Assembly: GCF_016859285.1 (NCBI RefSeq)
Contig: NC_053416.1
Coordinates: 14,490,001 to 14,554,000, forward strand
Direction: 5' to 3'
DNA from: Xiphias gladius
Lineage: Eukaryota > Chordata > Actinopteri > Istiophoriformes > Xiphiidae
Length of the DNA: 64,000 nucleotides
The position numbers and the translations under genes were made by a program. Each line of letters starts with the position of its first letter. Position 1 is the stretch's first letter. Positions 48,660 to 61,262 of this stretch are shown piece by piece. The notes beneath the pieces are model-generated. The model saw only the letters and a program-made list of their open reading frames with translations, did no database searches and had not been told where the DNA came from.

Positions 48660-50690
48660 AGGACTGCTGTTATTTATTGTCGCACATACAGAGTTGCATT
48701 AGAGACATGGAGGGAAAGACTTTTTGTTTGATTTAAGTTTGCTCTGAATAGCAATAGCCTAGTTATTCCGTATAGCCTCATTTAAAATTAATGAGGCCAG
48801 TTTTCAGGGTTTTGTAGTCCCAGGGGTCTCTTCCTCTGTGCTGCAGATAGACTTTGCAAGGGGCGTTGGTTGGCCAGTGAGTGGATTACGTCCTCCGAGG
48901 CTGTTTATTATAGCATTATTATGGTCGTGTGTATTGTGTGTGTCACCTCAGGCAACTGGTCTTCAGTCAGTATAACTTTAAGTAGGACCACATAATCTAA
49001 TAAGAAAATTCATTGTTAAATCTGATGAGCATTCATTCTCCCAACTTAATAAATCCTTGATTTCGAAAAGTGCAATATAAAAAAAGCTTTACTTATTTAC
49101 TTTAAGTTTTATTCATTTAATCTCCTGACCATTCCCCTAGTGCCACCCATAGGACAAAATTTAGATTTTAAGCCCCCTCTATTGGTAAGGCTGCTGCTAA
49201 CAGGGCTTTAAGAAAAGCTTTGGCGGTTTTAGATTTTATTTAAACTTGTTCTTTTGTTTGTTATTGAACGGATTGGAGTAACCTTGTCTTTTGAGACATG
49301 GTTTGGACTGTCTCAGTAAATCATTTTTTTACTGCTTTTTTCCCCCCTATATTTTGAGTGCGTTGCCAGAAAATCATTGATTTTCTTTCGCTTCTGTAAA
49401 GTATGTAGTATGATCAACTTGCAGACACTTGAAACTTGCTTGAGTTGGTAGTCATTGGTCTCTTAGTTGAACACACAGAGATTTGTTGTTGTATCTTCCT
49501 TAGGAGAAGGTGAGCATTATTATAAATTATACAGCATGAGTTTTGTAGACAGTGACAAGAAACATGGAAGAAAATGGGTATGGGCCTTTAAATAATTACT
49601 GCAGGAACAGAAAGATTTCAGCATAGCAGTATTTAACAGAAACATCAGACTGTGTGATACGTGCAGATTTGGGCATCCTCCAAGTAGTGTTAGAACAACT
49701 CTGGCTGTTCCTACAAGGCCTGGCAAGTAAACTACTGTGTGCACTAATTAATGGATTTTCCGGCTGCACTCAATATAGAATTAACACCCTGCCAACCTGC
49801 CTGCTATGGAGCATCAGATTCCAAAGGGCCATACTTTAACAAAAGCAACATGGGTGAAGACAAAAAACTGAAATGATAAACTCTCTACAGTCCACTGCAT
49901 TATAGATTGGTAAAATTCACATTTTACAGCATGATTGTGTAGGAATTGAAATATTTCATGAGGTAAAGGGATGAATCATGTCTTACTTCAGTTACAGCTT
50001 TCATATATTTATGAGGCTTTGCCCTTGACTTTACAGCTGACGCTGATTATTCCACTGAGCTGTATTAGCAGATTGGCTCTGCGCCTTATATCTCAACTCA
50101 ATGTGATGACAAGTGGCAGTTCGCTGTCAGAAAGAGAGGACACCACTGTTCCTGTTCTCACCCTTGCTGCTGCGGTTTGAGGTAGATGATTTGTCACCAC
50201 CAGTGCCTGTTTATATGCTTCATTACTGCAGGTTCAAGCTTTGGCTGTGAGGTTACCAAGCACTCAGACAAGTACCTCCACTGCTCCGCAGGCCAAGAAG
50301 GAATAACAAATGACTATTGTTTAAAGGCTGTATCATTTTTCTATGGTGAAAGCTTTACTTTTAAACTTGTTGTTGGAGCTGCTGAACATGACCCTTGTTT
50401 CTACCACCTGATAACCACACATTTGAGAGTTGTTTTGCCCTCAATCTCCTGTCATTCATATTGACATCATTTTGACCAGAGCCATTACTTACAAAGCTAA
50501 TCTTTAACATTACTGAGAGATGCATTCGTTTTTAGGAACTCTGTGATTTAGGGAACTTTGTGATTTAAATGGAAGCCAAAGGGTCACTGACACGGGACTA
50601 CAGGAGTTGATGAAATGTACAAATGTGACCGAAATAAAACATTGCTTTATTTCCCAGTATTTTTAGCCATTGCTTGCTGCAGTGTTGCTC
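48660..50690. other. Gene-free spacer
   Basis: Short open frames (for example 49520-49744 minus and 50186-50464 plus) show no splice structure or family motif. I see nothing further. Confidence 0.5.
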
Positions 50691-50719
50691 TAGGGATGGC
50701 AATGTCAATCTTTATGTAT

Positions 50720-51010
50720 GTCGTTCCACCACTTTAATCCAGACTGAAATATCTCAACAACTATTGGATGGATTACGATTGAATTTTGTGCAGACATTCA
50801 TGGTGCCCCGAGGATGAGGACCTTGGTGGTCTTCGCTGTCAGATGTAAATGCCCTCCCTTGATCTTTCTAAATTCTTCTTGCATAAAAATACATTTTTGG
50901 CCGCATGTTGGAAAGAAAGTTTATGGGATTACCAAAATGTAAATTCGAGCATGAATGTGCTAAGTAAACCTCACAGCAATCTGCTTGTTAGATTTTGATA
51001 CTTCTTTTTC
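50720..51010 (-). repeat. Family C repeat, reversed copy
   Basis: Contains GACTGAAATATCTCAACAAC followed by TATTGGATGGATTACGATTG and GACATTCATGGTGCC, the reverse complement of blocks seen at 24216-24430. Confidence 0.7.
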
Positions 51011-51169
51011 ACTAGAGGAATCCTAAGCCTCAGGAAAACTTGTGGGGGTCACCGAAGACATTTGGTTCCATCCCTCTGGGTCCATGACAGCAAGTTTAAT
51101 GGCAATCTGTTGTTACACCCTGAAGACATAAACATTAAATTAAACAGATTCCGCTTTGCATTAACTGAT

Positions 51170-51730
51170 TTTTTCGGCCACCTGGGGAAAGCGGAAACAA
51201 GCTGAAAACTCTACACTGACATATTATTGCCTTAAAAAGTTGCCAAGGTTAACTAGTTAGCAAACTGTTGCTTATTTATACATGCAGCAGTTCTAAAGCA
51301 TCGTTAGCATTCATTTGGAGTCGTTTTTCTGGAAACAGAATGAATGCAAGTCCAATATTCACTCCTTTTTAACTCTGTTTTTGCTCTCTACCACTCCTGA
51401 GGGAAATATCTGGCTGCTAAATGCACCACTATGTTCACCAGCTGGTCTCTTAACATTGTTTGTTTGCTGTTTGGTGCTGAGCAGGTAGTGTACAGTGGGT
51501 TTGTTAAAGCCTTTTCACTCAAAACAGCTGTTTTCTGCTGATGCAAATGAGGTTGAGGGGAGCAATGAATTTCAATCAGAACAGTAAGGTTGTGGGCCAA
51601 AAAAAAAAAAAAAAAAAAGAAAGAGCTGAAAGAAGCCAAAATTGCTTAATGTAGATGAGGGAAACTACAGAGTAAGGTGATATTTTTGTGGATTTGTCAC
51701 TATAAGGGACCCCTTTAACATAGAAATATT
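51170..51730 (-). repeat. Dispersed repeat (family E), reversed copy
   Basis: Holds AACTCTGTTTTTGCTCTCTA, CCACTATGTTCACCAGCTGG, GGTGCTGAGCAGGTAGTGTA and CAATGAATTTCAATCAGAAC, in the order expected of this teleost family. An A run of about 20 lies at 51599-51618. Confidence 0.65.
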
Positions 51731-51842
51731 GATTAGCGCGATTTTCAGATCCACATTTTTTTTATTTTAGCCAGGCATGCAGATTTAACCATAGACTGTA
51801 CATAGATATACAGTATGTATATACTTATCGAGATATACATTT

Positions 51843-51992
51843 AGGTACAGAAGTATTTGGACAGTGACACAGTTTTCATGATTTTGCCTTTGGATTTGAA
51901 ATGAAGCCATCAAGATGTGATTGGAGTTTAGACTTTAAGCTTTAATACAAGGGGCTTAACAAAATATTGCATTAACCGTTTTTGAAATTACA
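51843..51992 (+). mobile_element. Terminal fragment of a Tc1/mariner-type element
   Basis: Opens with GTACAGAAGTATTTGGACAG, TGACACAGTTTTCATGATTT and AAATGAAGCCATCAAGATGT, the terminal sequence of a mariner-type element common in fish. Only one end is visible; a TA microsatellite follows directly. Confidence 0.55.
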
Positions 51993-51995
51993 GCC

Positions 51996-52075
51996 ATATC
52001 TATATATCTATATATATATATATATATATATATATCTATATATCTATATCTATATATATATATATATATATATAG
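51996..52075. repeat. (TA)n / TATC microsatellite
   Basis: TA units interrupted by several TATC units, directly after the Tc1-type terminal fragment. Confidence 0.95.
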
Positions 52076-52669
52076 ACCTGCCATATACAAACTCATTGCA
52101 CATCCTGGCTCCTCTGTACTCACAGTACAGCACTGTAGTACGTAGTTGTTTTCAGTCCAGGACCAAAAAACAATTATCATGTGGCAGGGATGTAAGGTGG
52201 CTCCTGTTGATACTGACCACTGAAGGTTCCTCCAGTGAAGAGGGGCTTCAAAATGAGATTACTGATGGATGGGTCTGCTGCCTGCCTGACACTCCTGTGG
52301 ATTTATGGCTGCTTGGCTTCATGTCCTGTGTAGTACTCCATTTGTGTGAGACACTACATCATTTTTCTGACAGGTAAATTTGGGTTCTGTGTGATTGCTC
52401 ACCTTAGTTTAAAGCAGAAAGGCTTGCAACATCAAATCCTGTGCAAAGGATTGTGACATTCTCCCTAATAACAATTTTATATAATGGGGTTGCATTTCTG
52501 TCAGTCTTTCACAGAAAGGTGAAATCTGACACAGTTTTGGTTCCCATGTCCAGCTGTAAAAATGAATATGCTTGGGAGACCTAGAAACCTGATTTTGGCC
52601 AGTGACAAAATTAAATTTTTGGTTTACCCCACCTACAGAAAAGGAGAAGTCTGAATATATTCTATAATT

Positions 52670-53045
52670 TTGTGATGATCCACAAATACCCTAAACCATA
52701 CAAACAAGTGCTGTGTAGCAAATACCTGTTACACCTTATTCCTCTGTGCCATAGGGCTCCATTGTTGTGCAAAAACTATTAAAAACACATCAGTGAGCCA
52801 CACAGTTGCACTGGCTGACAAGTTCCTTCATTACCAACGTGACCACTGTAGTCTGAGTCAACCTTACAGACACTGTCCTGCTGGCAAAAAAAAAAAAAAA
52901 AAAATACTCACAAGACCAAATGTCTATTAATCTGCAGTGGAAAACAGTCCCCAACAAATGCTTTATTTACTCCTGTTTGAGTTATGTTTGCTGGAAACTA
53001 CATTGACCAGCTATTAAGGAAATTATTAAGCCTTTAAAAAACCAA
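52670..53045 (+). repeat. Dispersed repeat family D copy
   Basis: Ordered blocks TTATTCCTCTGTGCCATAGG, AAAAACTATTAAAAACACAT, GAGCCACACAGTTGCACTGG, AGACACTGTCCTGCTG and ATCTGCAGTGGAAAACAGTC recur at 58435-58765 and 63728-64000, with a partial copy at 13540-13700. No coding potential; the family is not named here. Confidence 0.75.
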
Positions 53046-53392
53046 AAAAAAAACAACAACAAACAAACTGTTGTTTTCAGTAGGAACCAGTAGGGCTGTG
53101 AGCCATAGAGTAGGGGTTAGTCAGAAAGGACAGAGTTGGAATAACACATGGAATTTGTGACATTAACAAAAAGATAGAATAATATAACAAGGTTTATCCT
53201 TTATGTAGATTGATATCTAGTGAAAGCAGCTACTGTATAAATAAAAAAAATAAAAATAAAAAACTGAACACTGAGGTCATGTCCTTGGTGTTTTTCCTGG
53301 GAATCGTGGGGGGTTTCGCATCCTGGGGGATGTTTACATTCTACCTCACATGGTGAATACTTTATAGACGTATTCTGGTCATTTTAGACATA

Positions 53393-53777
53393 TTGTATAG
53401 GGCTGTGCCAAAGTTCTAGGTACTTTGGATGTGTAGGTTCTGATTGTTCCCAAAAGTCATTCTGCAGCGTGTCTGAGACTGAGTCTGAGATCGCATGACG
53501 AGACGGAAGATGCTGAGGCAGCCTGAATCAACAGGGGAGCTGTGGAAAGTTCTCCAGATGCTTGCTACCTGCCACGTACCTTGAAGAACTGCGTACCAAG
53601 GAGAACTGGTGCTTCTTTAAAGTCAAAGGGTGGACACAACAGATATTGATTTGATTTTGGCTTTTTCTGTTAACTGCACTTTATATTTATCAATTAATTC
53701 CACACAAGCATGCAATTCTTTTTGAAATGATCCTCTCTTTAGTTTTAGTGCCTTAAACTTTTGCACAGTGCTGTATA
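53393..53777 (-). mobile_element. Internally deleted Tc1-like element
   Basis: The left end (TATAGGGCTGTGCCAAAGTT then CTAGGTAC) and right end (GCCTTAAACTTTTGCACAGT then GCTGTATA) are inverted complements of each other, typical of a Tc1 family with a CTGTGCAAAAGTTTTAGGCAC terminus. Only about 385 bases remain. The inner part retains a transposase 3' remnant but no open frame. Confidence 0.7.
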
Positions 53778-54111
53778 TAAATTTTGATTTTCAACTCCAG
53801 GCCATGACAGGTATCAAGCTTAGGTTGTTATCAACCTAAAAAATGGAGACCCATCATTTTCACGGCAAAAATATCAAATGGTCTGAAGAAGTGAATATGA
53901 AAGGCAGAGCTGGATCCTTCTTGTCAAACACTTAGAGTTTTATATTCTGTCTGTTAGTTTGATAGTCCAATGGGAAACTTACTGTGAGATCTGACCAAGT
54001 AATGTAATGTTCATCTAGTTATTTTTTCTTGTTGATTCTGAATAACAAAGCTGATTGAACTATTATGAAATAGGAGCAGAGTTGCGATGGATTTCCAGAA
54101 AGAGAAATGAA

Positions 54112-54117
54112 TTTATT
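54112..54117 (-). terminator. Candidate poly(A) signal of mybbp1a
   Basis: AATAAA on the minus strand, about 250 bases after the mybbp1a stop codon, in otherwise AT-rich 3' sequence. Confidence 0.5.
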
Positions 54118-54365
54118 GTTGTACACATTTTTTTTTTTTAATCAATAGTCTCACATTAGAAAAATAATGTTACTTAATGTACTTCGCACACATCTGAAGT
54201 TTTCAATATGGAACTATCATCCTGAAACATACCAACGTATTGCCGGAACTGAACTGGCAGCCGAGTAAACTGCAAGCACAGTAGGAAAATTAACAGACGA
54301 AAACACAGCCTCTTTAAAAGGAAATTAACAAAAACTTTGTGTCCATTCAAATGGCAGTGTCCACT

Positions 54366-57300
54366 TTACATTTGCCCCCCTCCCTCTTTCTTCTGTTTGG
54401 GTTTCTTCTTCTTCTTCTTCTTCGCTGCCATGCTCTCAGACTGTGTCTTGCTCTTCTTGGCTGGTTTGGGCTGAGAAGCCGTCACGCCGTCGGCCGGTCG
54501 TTTCTGCTTTTTTTTCTTGTCATGTTTCTTTTTGGCTTGTCCTTTGTCTGCTCCAGGTTTGTCTGTGGGGGTTGACTGGTCCGCTGCTGGCTTTGCTGCT
54601 GGCTCTAAAACAGGCTTTATGCGCTTTTTACGCTTTTTTGTTTCTGGTAAAAAGCCTTTCTTCTTCTTGGAAACTGGCTGTTGCTCGGCCTCCTTGTCAG
54701 ACTTTGTCTTTTCAACTTTGGGTTTCCTGCAAATGTGAACATGAACACATTCAAGGTCAACATGACAACACAAATGCTCAAAAAAAAAAAACAAACAAAA
54801 AAGAAAACACCTTGTTTTACATGAGCCCTGAGGTAAAGAAAGCATTGATTCAACTTATCAATCAGGGGCATCAACATTACATTCTTGTGTTAGTCTCAAA
54901 TTTAGTCTGGTTTCAGCAACAGTCAGTATAAAATGCTTTTAATCAAACTCATTTGTTTGAGCAGTCACTTAGGGACACATGTCATGTGCTAAAGCCATCA
55001 CACCACTTCAACATTTTGTATAGAGTCATGTTTTTTTTATTGGTTATATTATTTTGTCCAACAGTTACTGAACTGAATGGTGATTTAAAAAATAGAAATG
55101 GACAAGGAAAGAAAAACGTTGCTTCTGAATTGAATCATTAAAAAATCATGAATCTAGCTGAATCTCTTAACTACCCCGAACTTCAGTCTGTGGTGTCAAA
55201 AAGAATATCATATCTTTCCAAGTGTCTTTCAGTCAGTGCTGGGGAGGGACTGCTTCTGGTGAGAAGTGTGCTACAGTCAAAATAGAAATAGTTATTCTCT
55301 TTGTCTGTGGGGTGTCAGATCTTTTGCAGTTCTCATCCTTAAGGTTTGAAATCTCTGAACAGCACAGCCACAGAATGGGGAAGCCCTTGCCGGCTGAGCC
55401 AGGTTCAGCTTTGTTGTCGGCTGACCCTGCAACACAACGGTCTGAATACACCAGTGTTCCTGGTTGAGTTTTATCATCAGCTGAAACACTGCGGTTCTTT
55501 ACATGCTCTTAAATAACCAGTTTCCTGTCAGCTGTCCGCAGTAATCTGATTTCTTCAACGTCACGTCAATGGGAAACCTGGGGGTTCGAGAAACCTGGAT
55601 TCCCCAGCTAGATTTCTCCTGGAGAATGTTGATTTCTTGGCCATATATACGTGTAGCGAGGTTTTTTTTAAATCAGCTTTTTACAAGCGAGTGTGTGCAG
55701 GACAAAAGATTGCAGGAAAAGCATCGCAGCAGCTGGATGAAAGAAAGATCAATGTGTGTAGTGATATTTTCTTGTATTCAAAATGTTTCCGAACACACAA
55801 ACTCAGACAAAAAAAAAAAAAAAAGACAAAAAAGCAGTTTGTCTTATGTACTGTTTTGAAGTTCTGGCAGACAATAACTCACATGACTCCAAAGTGTTTC
55901 ATCACAGCCCAGTAGGTGTCCTCCAGCTTGCCGGTCTTCTTGAAAGTGATGACGCTGGTCAGGGGCTGCAGGACCATCTGAAGGGGCTCCAGGTCCACAG
56001 ACAGCTTCTAAACAGTGCGGGGAGCAGAGGCAGAGACTGAAAGTCTGGACTGAATTCACATCAACTGGTTTCCTCCTCATGATTTCACACTCACAGCCCG
56101 ACCTACCTGCTGGTGAACGTGCTTGACCAGGAACTGACAGAGCTCCAGGTTTTTCACCACCTTCTCCTTCACCACCTTGCTCTCAGTTTGACCAACCTGC
56201 TGAAGACTCTGAGAGAAGACGACGACAGTGGGGTTAGATTGCTATCCTTGTTGGCCTTATCATCAGCTGACATAGCCATTGTGTTCCACCTCTGATTTGT
56301 TAGATATAATGCAGTACAGCTCACTATTATTATTATTGTAATTACTAGATTGCCAGTATGTAAAAAAAAATAGAGGGACGTTTGGTTTCTTTGGTGTATT
56401 GTTGGCCAATGCCATTGATCCTTGTGTATTTCAACTCTTTCCAGACTATTTTTAATGTGCTTTCATGAATTGTTGGTGTATTTTTGTTTTCAAATTTGTT
56501 TATGCTTCTGCTGTACTCCATTCATTTACTATGGTGAGATAACGGCAGACAAAACTACTGCTGGTACTAAAACATCACTTGCTATGTCTGCTTCTCAATA
56601 AATTGATTTTAAAGTATTTATTGGGCACTTTTTGCCTTTATTGCATAGAAAATAGCAGAAATTTGACAGGAGGTGAGGCTAGAAAGACAAAGAGGAGATG
56701 ACATGCGACAAAAATCCCCAGCTGGACTCAGAGCAGGGATGTTGTGATAACATGGTCAGCACCTTAGGCCTCTGGGACCCCCACAATAAAAAAGCATTTT
56801 AATGTAAAGGCAGTGTTTGGCCTTTACTGTGAAACGTAACTGTTGTGACATTCCTAGTTAGCAAGGAATTACCACAAATGGACTTGATAAAGTCTTTCTA
56901 GCTAGACTTAGACATTTCTGCAGCTAGTAATGCTTTAAATCCTCCAAGACAATACAATGTTGTTATAAGGACATTTTTTGAGTTTATAATTGTACTGTAT
57001 TTTTCATCAATTATAACTTCTCATATCAGGGCATATTTGATATTATTACAATTCTGTTTTACAATATTGTCATTCAGTATCTTTTTTATACACCACCTAT
57101 GGGTGCCCACAGGAGGAGATATAGCAGCTGACAAATACATTAATAAACACCTAAATCTTATAAATTTTAAAAAGGGCAACTCAAGTAAAGTGCAGTTTTT
57201 TTTTGTCAAAGCCATTTTCAAAGACTGCATGGACGAAACTGTTTTTATTACATGTTTAACAAAGCTCTATAAGGAGAGCAGCTCAGAAACCAAACACTGA

Positions 57301-60300
57301 AATTACTCCTTATGATAACAAACATGTAGCAACTGGAAAAAAAAAAGCACTGCAGAGGAGTCCCGCTGTTAGGCAGGTCTGATTTTTGTCTAGGAGGGAA
57401 AAGATGGGGCCATACAGAAGTGAAGCGCTGTGGTGAAGAATTGCAGAAGCATCTAATTATGCCCGTCTTCACCCTCAGCTGTCCCAAAGACACACAGAGG
57501 ACAGTGAGAGCAGTATTGGCTGTAATCATGGTTAATCGCTGCACGACGCAATCTCATAAACTTTGAGAACAATATAATTAAAATCTCCACAAGCCTAAAG
57601 GATGTTGGTGTATGAACGCCTCTAATTTTGGTGAGGAACTGATGTGTAGTTACAGCCTCATGCTATCTCATCCATAGAAATATGACTTTTAATCAGTTCC
57701 ATGCAGATATTTACAGATATATTTTGGAAACAGAGAGCACTGGTCTCGGGTGCATCCACACCAACAATCATGAGTGTAATGTTCTGGTGTTCACACACAG
57801 GCACGCACACGCACGCACGCACACGCACGCACGCACCCACGCACGCACACACACGATTTCTTGTTAAATCTGAATTAAATGCCTTTTGACCACTTGGGGG
57901 CAGTGCAGCTATCTGTAAACAAAACAGGGACATATTTTGATCTTGTAAAGTTGATATGTGTGCTACAAGTTGTATACACATGCTGTTGAGTTGTTGTCCG
58001 AAATCACCTGAACAACTAATCATACTTCCAGACTTCCTGCATGCAGCTCATGCTCAGTGTTGACCCTGTGATGTATCCCAGGACTGTGATGTAGAGCTGT
58101 GTAGACTTACGGCTGTCAGCTGACCTGTGATCTTCACACAGAGCTCCGTCCACGGAGCACCGCTCAGCAGCTGCTGAACCTCCTTTTTCTGCATCGCCCG
58201 CAACACCAACACACATGCTTGGCCCTAAAAACACACACACACACACACACACAAAACAATTTCCATCAACAGGAAGTCTAACATATACGTGGACTTAACA
58301 GTGGAAGTAGCTGGTAATAAATGAATATCTAGCAGTGAGGATGGAGGGAGGAGGTCATGCTTCGTGTTTGTCAGGAGCTCTTTAAAAGATGACAAATACG
58401 CGGCTGATTCTGTATTTTGATCAAACGTCAGACAATTGGGTTTAAAGTGGAGCTGGATGTTGGTTGTAACTGCGGTAATTTTGCCACAGAGCCCTATTGT
58501 CCAAAAACTGTAAAAAACACACATCAATGAGCTACATGTTACACTGGGTCACACGCTCTTTCCCTCTTGACCGTGAACACACTGTAGTTTATTCTGAATC
58601 AATCACACGTACACCGTCCTGCTACTGTGAATATTAGAGAACCAAATCTGTATTAATCCACAGATGAAAACAGTCCCCAACAAACATACTTTTTCCTCCT
58701 CTTTACGCATCATTTGCTAAACACTACAGTGCCCAGCTGTTTTAGGACGTGACTGGGCCTTTTTTAAAAAATGTTATGATACATTTGTGACCTGTTTTTA
58801 AGGACTGGTCTCTTTAGAGACAGATTAAAACATTGTTGGTTTTAGTATTTTTATGTGATTTATTGACAATATGATAAATAATGAATCACCAGCGTTAACC
58901 TTTATTACTTGACTCATCCAAAGCATGAGGATGTTAGAAACATTCCCACACAGAATTCTAACAAATTAATAGTAGCTGTTCAACTTAAATCCAGCCATAT
59001 GGTCCAGTGACTAAGGAGAAACAGGATCCAAACTTATGAATTAAATCAGAAACTGATCTTAAGTCTTTATTCCTGGTTGTGTTTCTGCCTAACCAGCCTG
59101 CATCATCACAGACCATCAATAACGTCAGCTTTTAGTTTCATTTCCTCCTTATTTTCCCGTTCTTGTTTGCCAGTCAGAAATCTAGCTACATAACTGCAGT
59201 AGAAACCTTTACCTGTTGGTGTTCTCTGACCCCAGATGTGATGTGCTGCACCGCTGTATCCAACAGATTCACACACAAAACCTGGAAAATAACACACAAG
59301 CTGCATTAGTTACTGCCAGCGGAGACGCGTCCTCTGTCTCCATGGTGTCCTGAACTAACTCCTCTTTTCTGAATGAGATGTGCCGCCGTACTCACGGGAA
59401 ATCTGTTGAACAAGTCTGTGAACATCTGAGCGGTCAGAGGGCTCTTCCTCCTGCTCATGAAAGAGGTCAGAGCCTCTCTGAAGACGTTAGAGACCCGATC
59501 CACATCCACATTCCCCATGAACCTCAGCTGCAAACACAAACGCCATAAAAAGACACACACCATCAGGGATAAGACTGTCTGTTAATAGAGGCATGAATGT
59601 AAATGACTGGGGTTGTGAGCATGACGTCCTGAAAAAGAACAGAAGACATTTTGACATGTCACAGTGGGAAAAGCACAGGTGTAAATAATAAGATGAATGA
59701 TGAGTGAATTCCGCTTGGACTTTAAGAAGTCAAAATACTGCAAATAAAATTTTACATATGACTGAGTTGGAGAAGTTGGTGCATTGACAAAAGCAAAATG
59801 CAACAAAGTACAACGGAATCAGACTCAACAAATTAATAATGACGTACATGAAGCTTGTGACTGACTTGTCATTAATCCAAGTCACTGTTGCTTTTCCTAT
59901 GGTGACAAATAAAAATGTCTGCTGTGAAAAAGGCCTATTGCTTTCGGCGACACTTCCTTTGTTAAATAGTAAAAGGGCTGCAACTAACAATTATTTTCAT
60001 TAACATTTAATCTCTTGATTATTTTCTCAAGTAAGAAAAATGTCTGTCTCAATTTCCCAGAGCCCAATGTGACGCCCTTGAATTCCCTGTTTTGTCTGAC
60101 CAACAGTCCAAAACCTAAAGATATTCAGTTTACTATCACAGAGGATAAAGAAAACCAAAAAATATTCACATTTAAGGAGGCAAAATCACACATTTTTGAT
60201 GATTTTAAAAAAAAATTACAATTATCAAAACACCTGCAGATTAATTTTCTGTTGATCAACTAATCTACTAATCAACTGATCATTTCAACTCCAATTGTTT

Positions 60301-61226
60301 AAGATAAAGAAAATCTGTGTGAAAAAGAAACTCCGGCTCAAGGGGGCCAAGTCATCCAGCACTGACCCACTTCCTTACCCAGGAAAGTACAGAAACAGAC
60401 CGAAATTTAGTTGGTCCAAAGCTGGACATAATATGAGAGATGAAAATGCAACGGGAACAATTGCATACCATGTAAATATTTAATTACCATCTGTTTACTG
60501 AGGAACCTTGTGATCGAAAAGCAAAAGAAAAGCTTGACCTGGCCTTTGTGTGATTTGTTTTGGGTAAAGCTTAGATGTAGTTTCAACTACGTTGTGCCAG
60601 AAACGCCTCACACACTGTCGCATTAGGCTACTAACTGACTGATTTGCTGATCTTACTTTCTTCTAATTCTGAGGGCAGATGAAAACAAAGGTGTAACATG
60701 AATCAGTTTATGGTAAACATACGTCGTTTGATGCAGCTTTCTCGGCAGGCTGCTCCTCTTTTGTCTCAGCAGGAGGAGCTCCTCGGAGCACTTTCACCAC
60801 ATACAGAGCCGCACTGCAAGGACAGTTCAACATCAGCAAAATGTGGAACATCCGAGGCACAATTTTTGGACTGTTCACAACAGACTCAAATTATGCGCAG
60901 GGGCTGATATTTCATTCCTGACCTTGGAAACTGCTTATAAAGACTGTGTGATACAGTCAAAAGCTCAAAACGGGGGAGTAAGTGGTACTTGAGTTTTGTG
61001 TATATATATACATATATATATCACATGTGATGTGTCAGAGTTTAGCGTAACTTTCTTTCCAGCTCAGTAATTAAACAGTAAGTTGTACCTGAAGTAGTAG
61101 AGGCAGACTGAGGAGTCTGACATTTTCTGGGTTTTAGTCATCAGTTTGTCCAGCAGGTCATGGAGCTCCCCCTGTCTGTCACCAACAGTCCTGCAGTAAA
61201 CCTTGGACCTACACAGCTGATTCCTG

Positions 61227-61262
<36 letters not shown>

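Noticed and set aside
54339-54931. Long plus-strand Leu/Phe/Ser-rich open frames
   Set aside because: They are antisense shadows of the Lys-rich last exon of mybbp1a.
57682-57889. His/Thr/Ala-rich open frames
   Set aside because: They are translations of the CACG/CA simple repeat in a mybbp1a intron.
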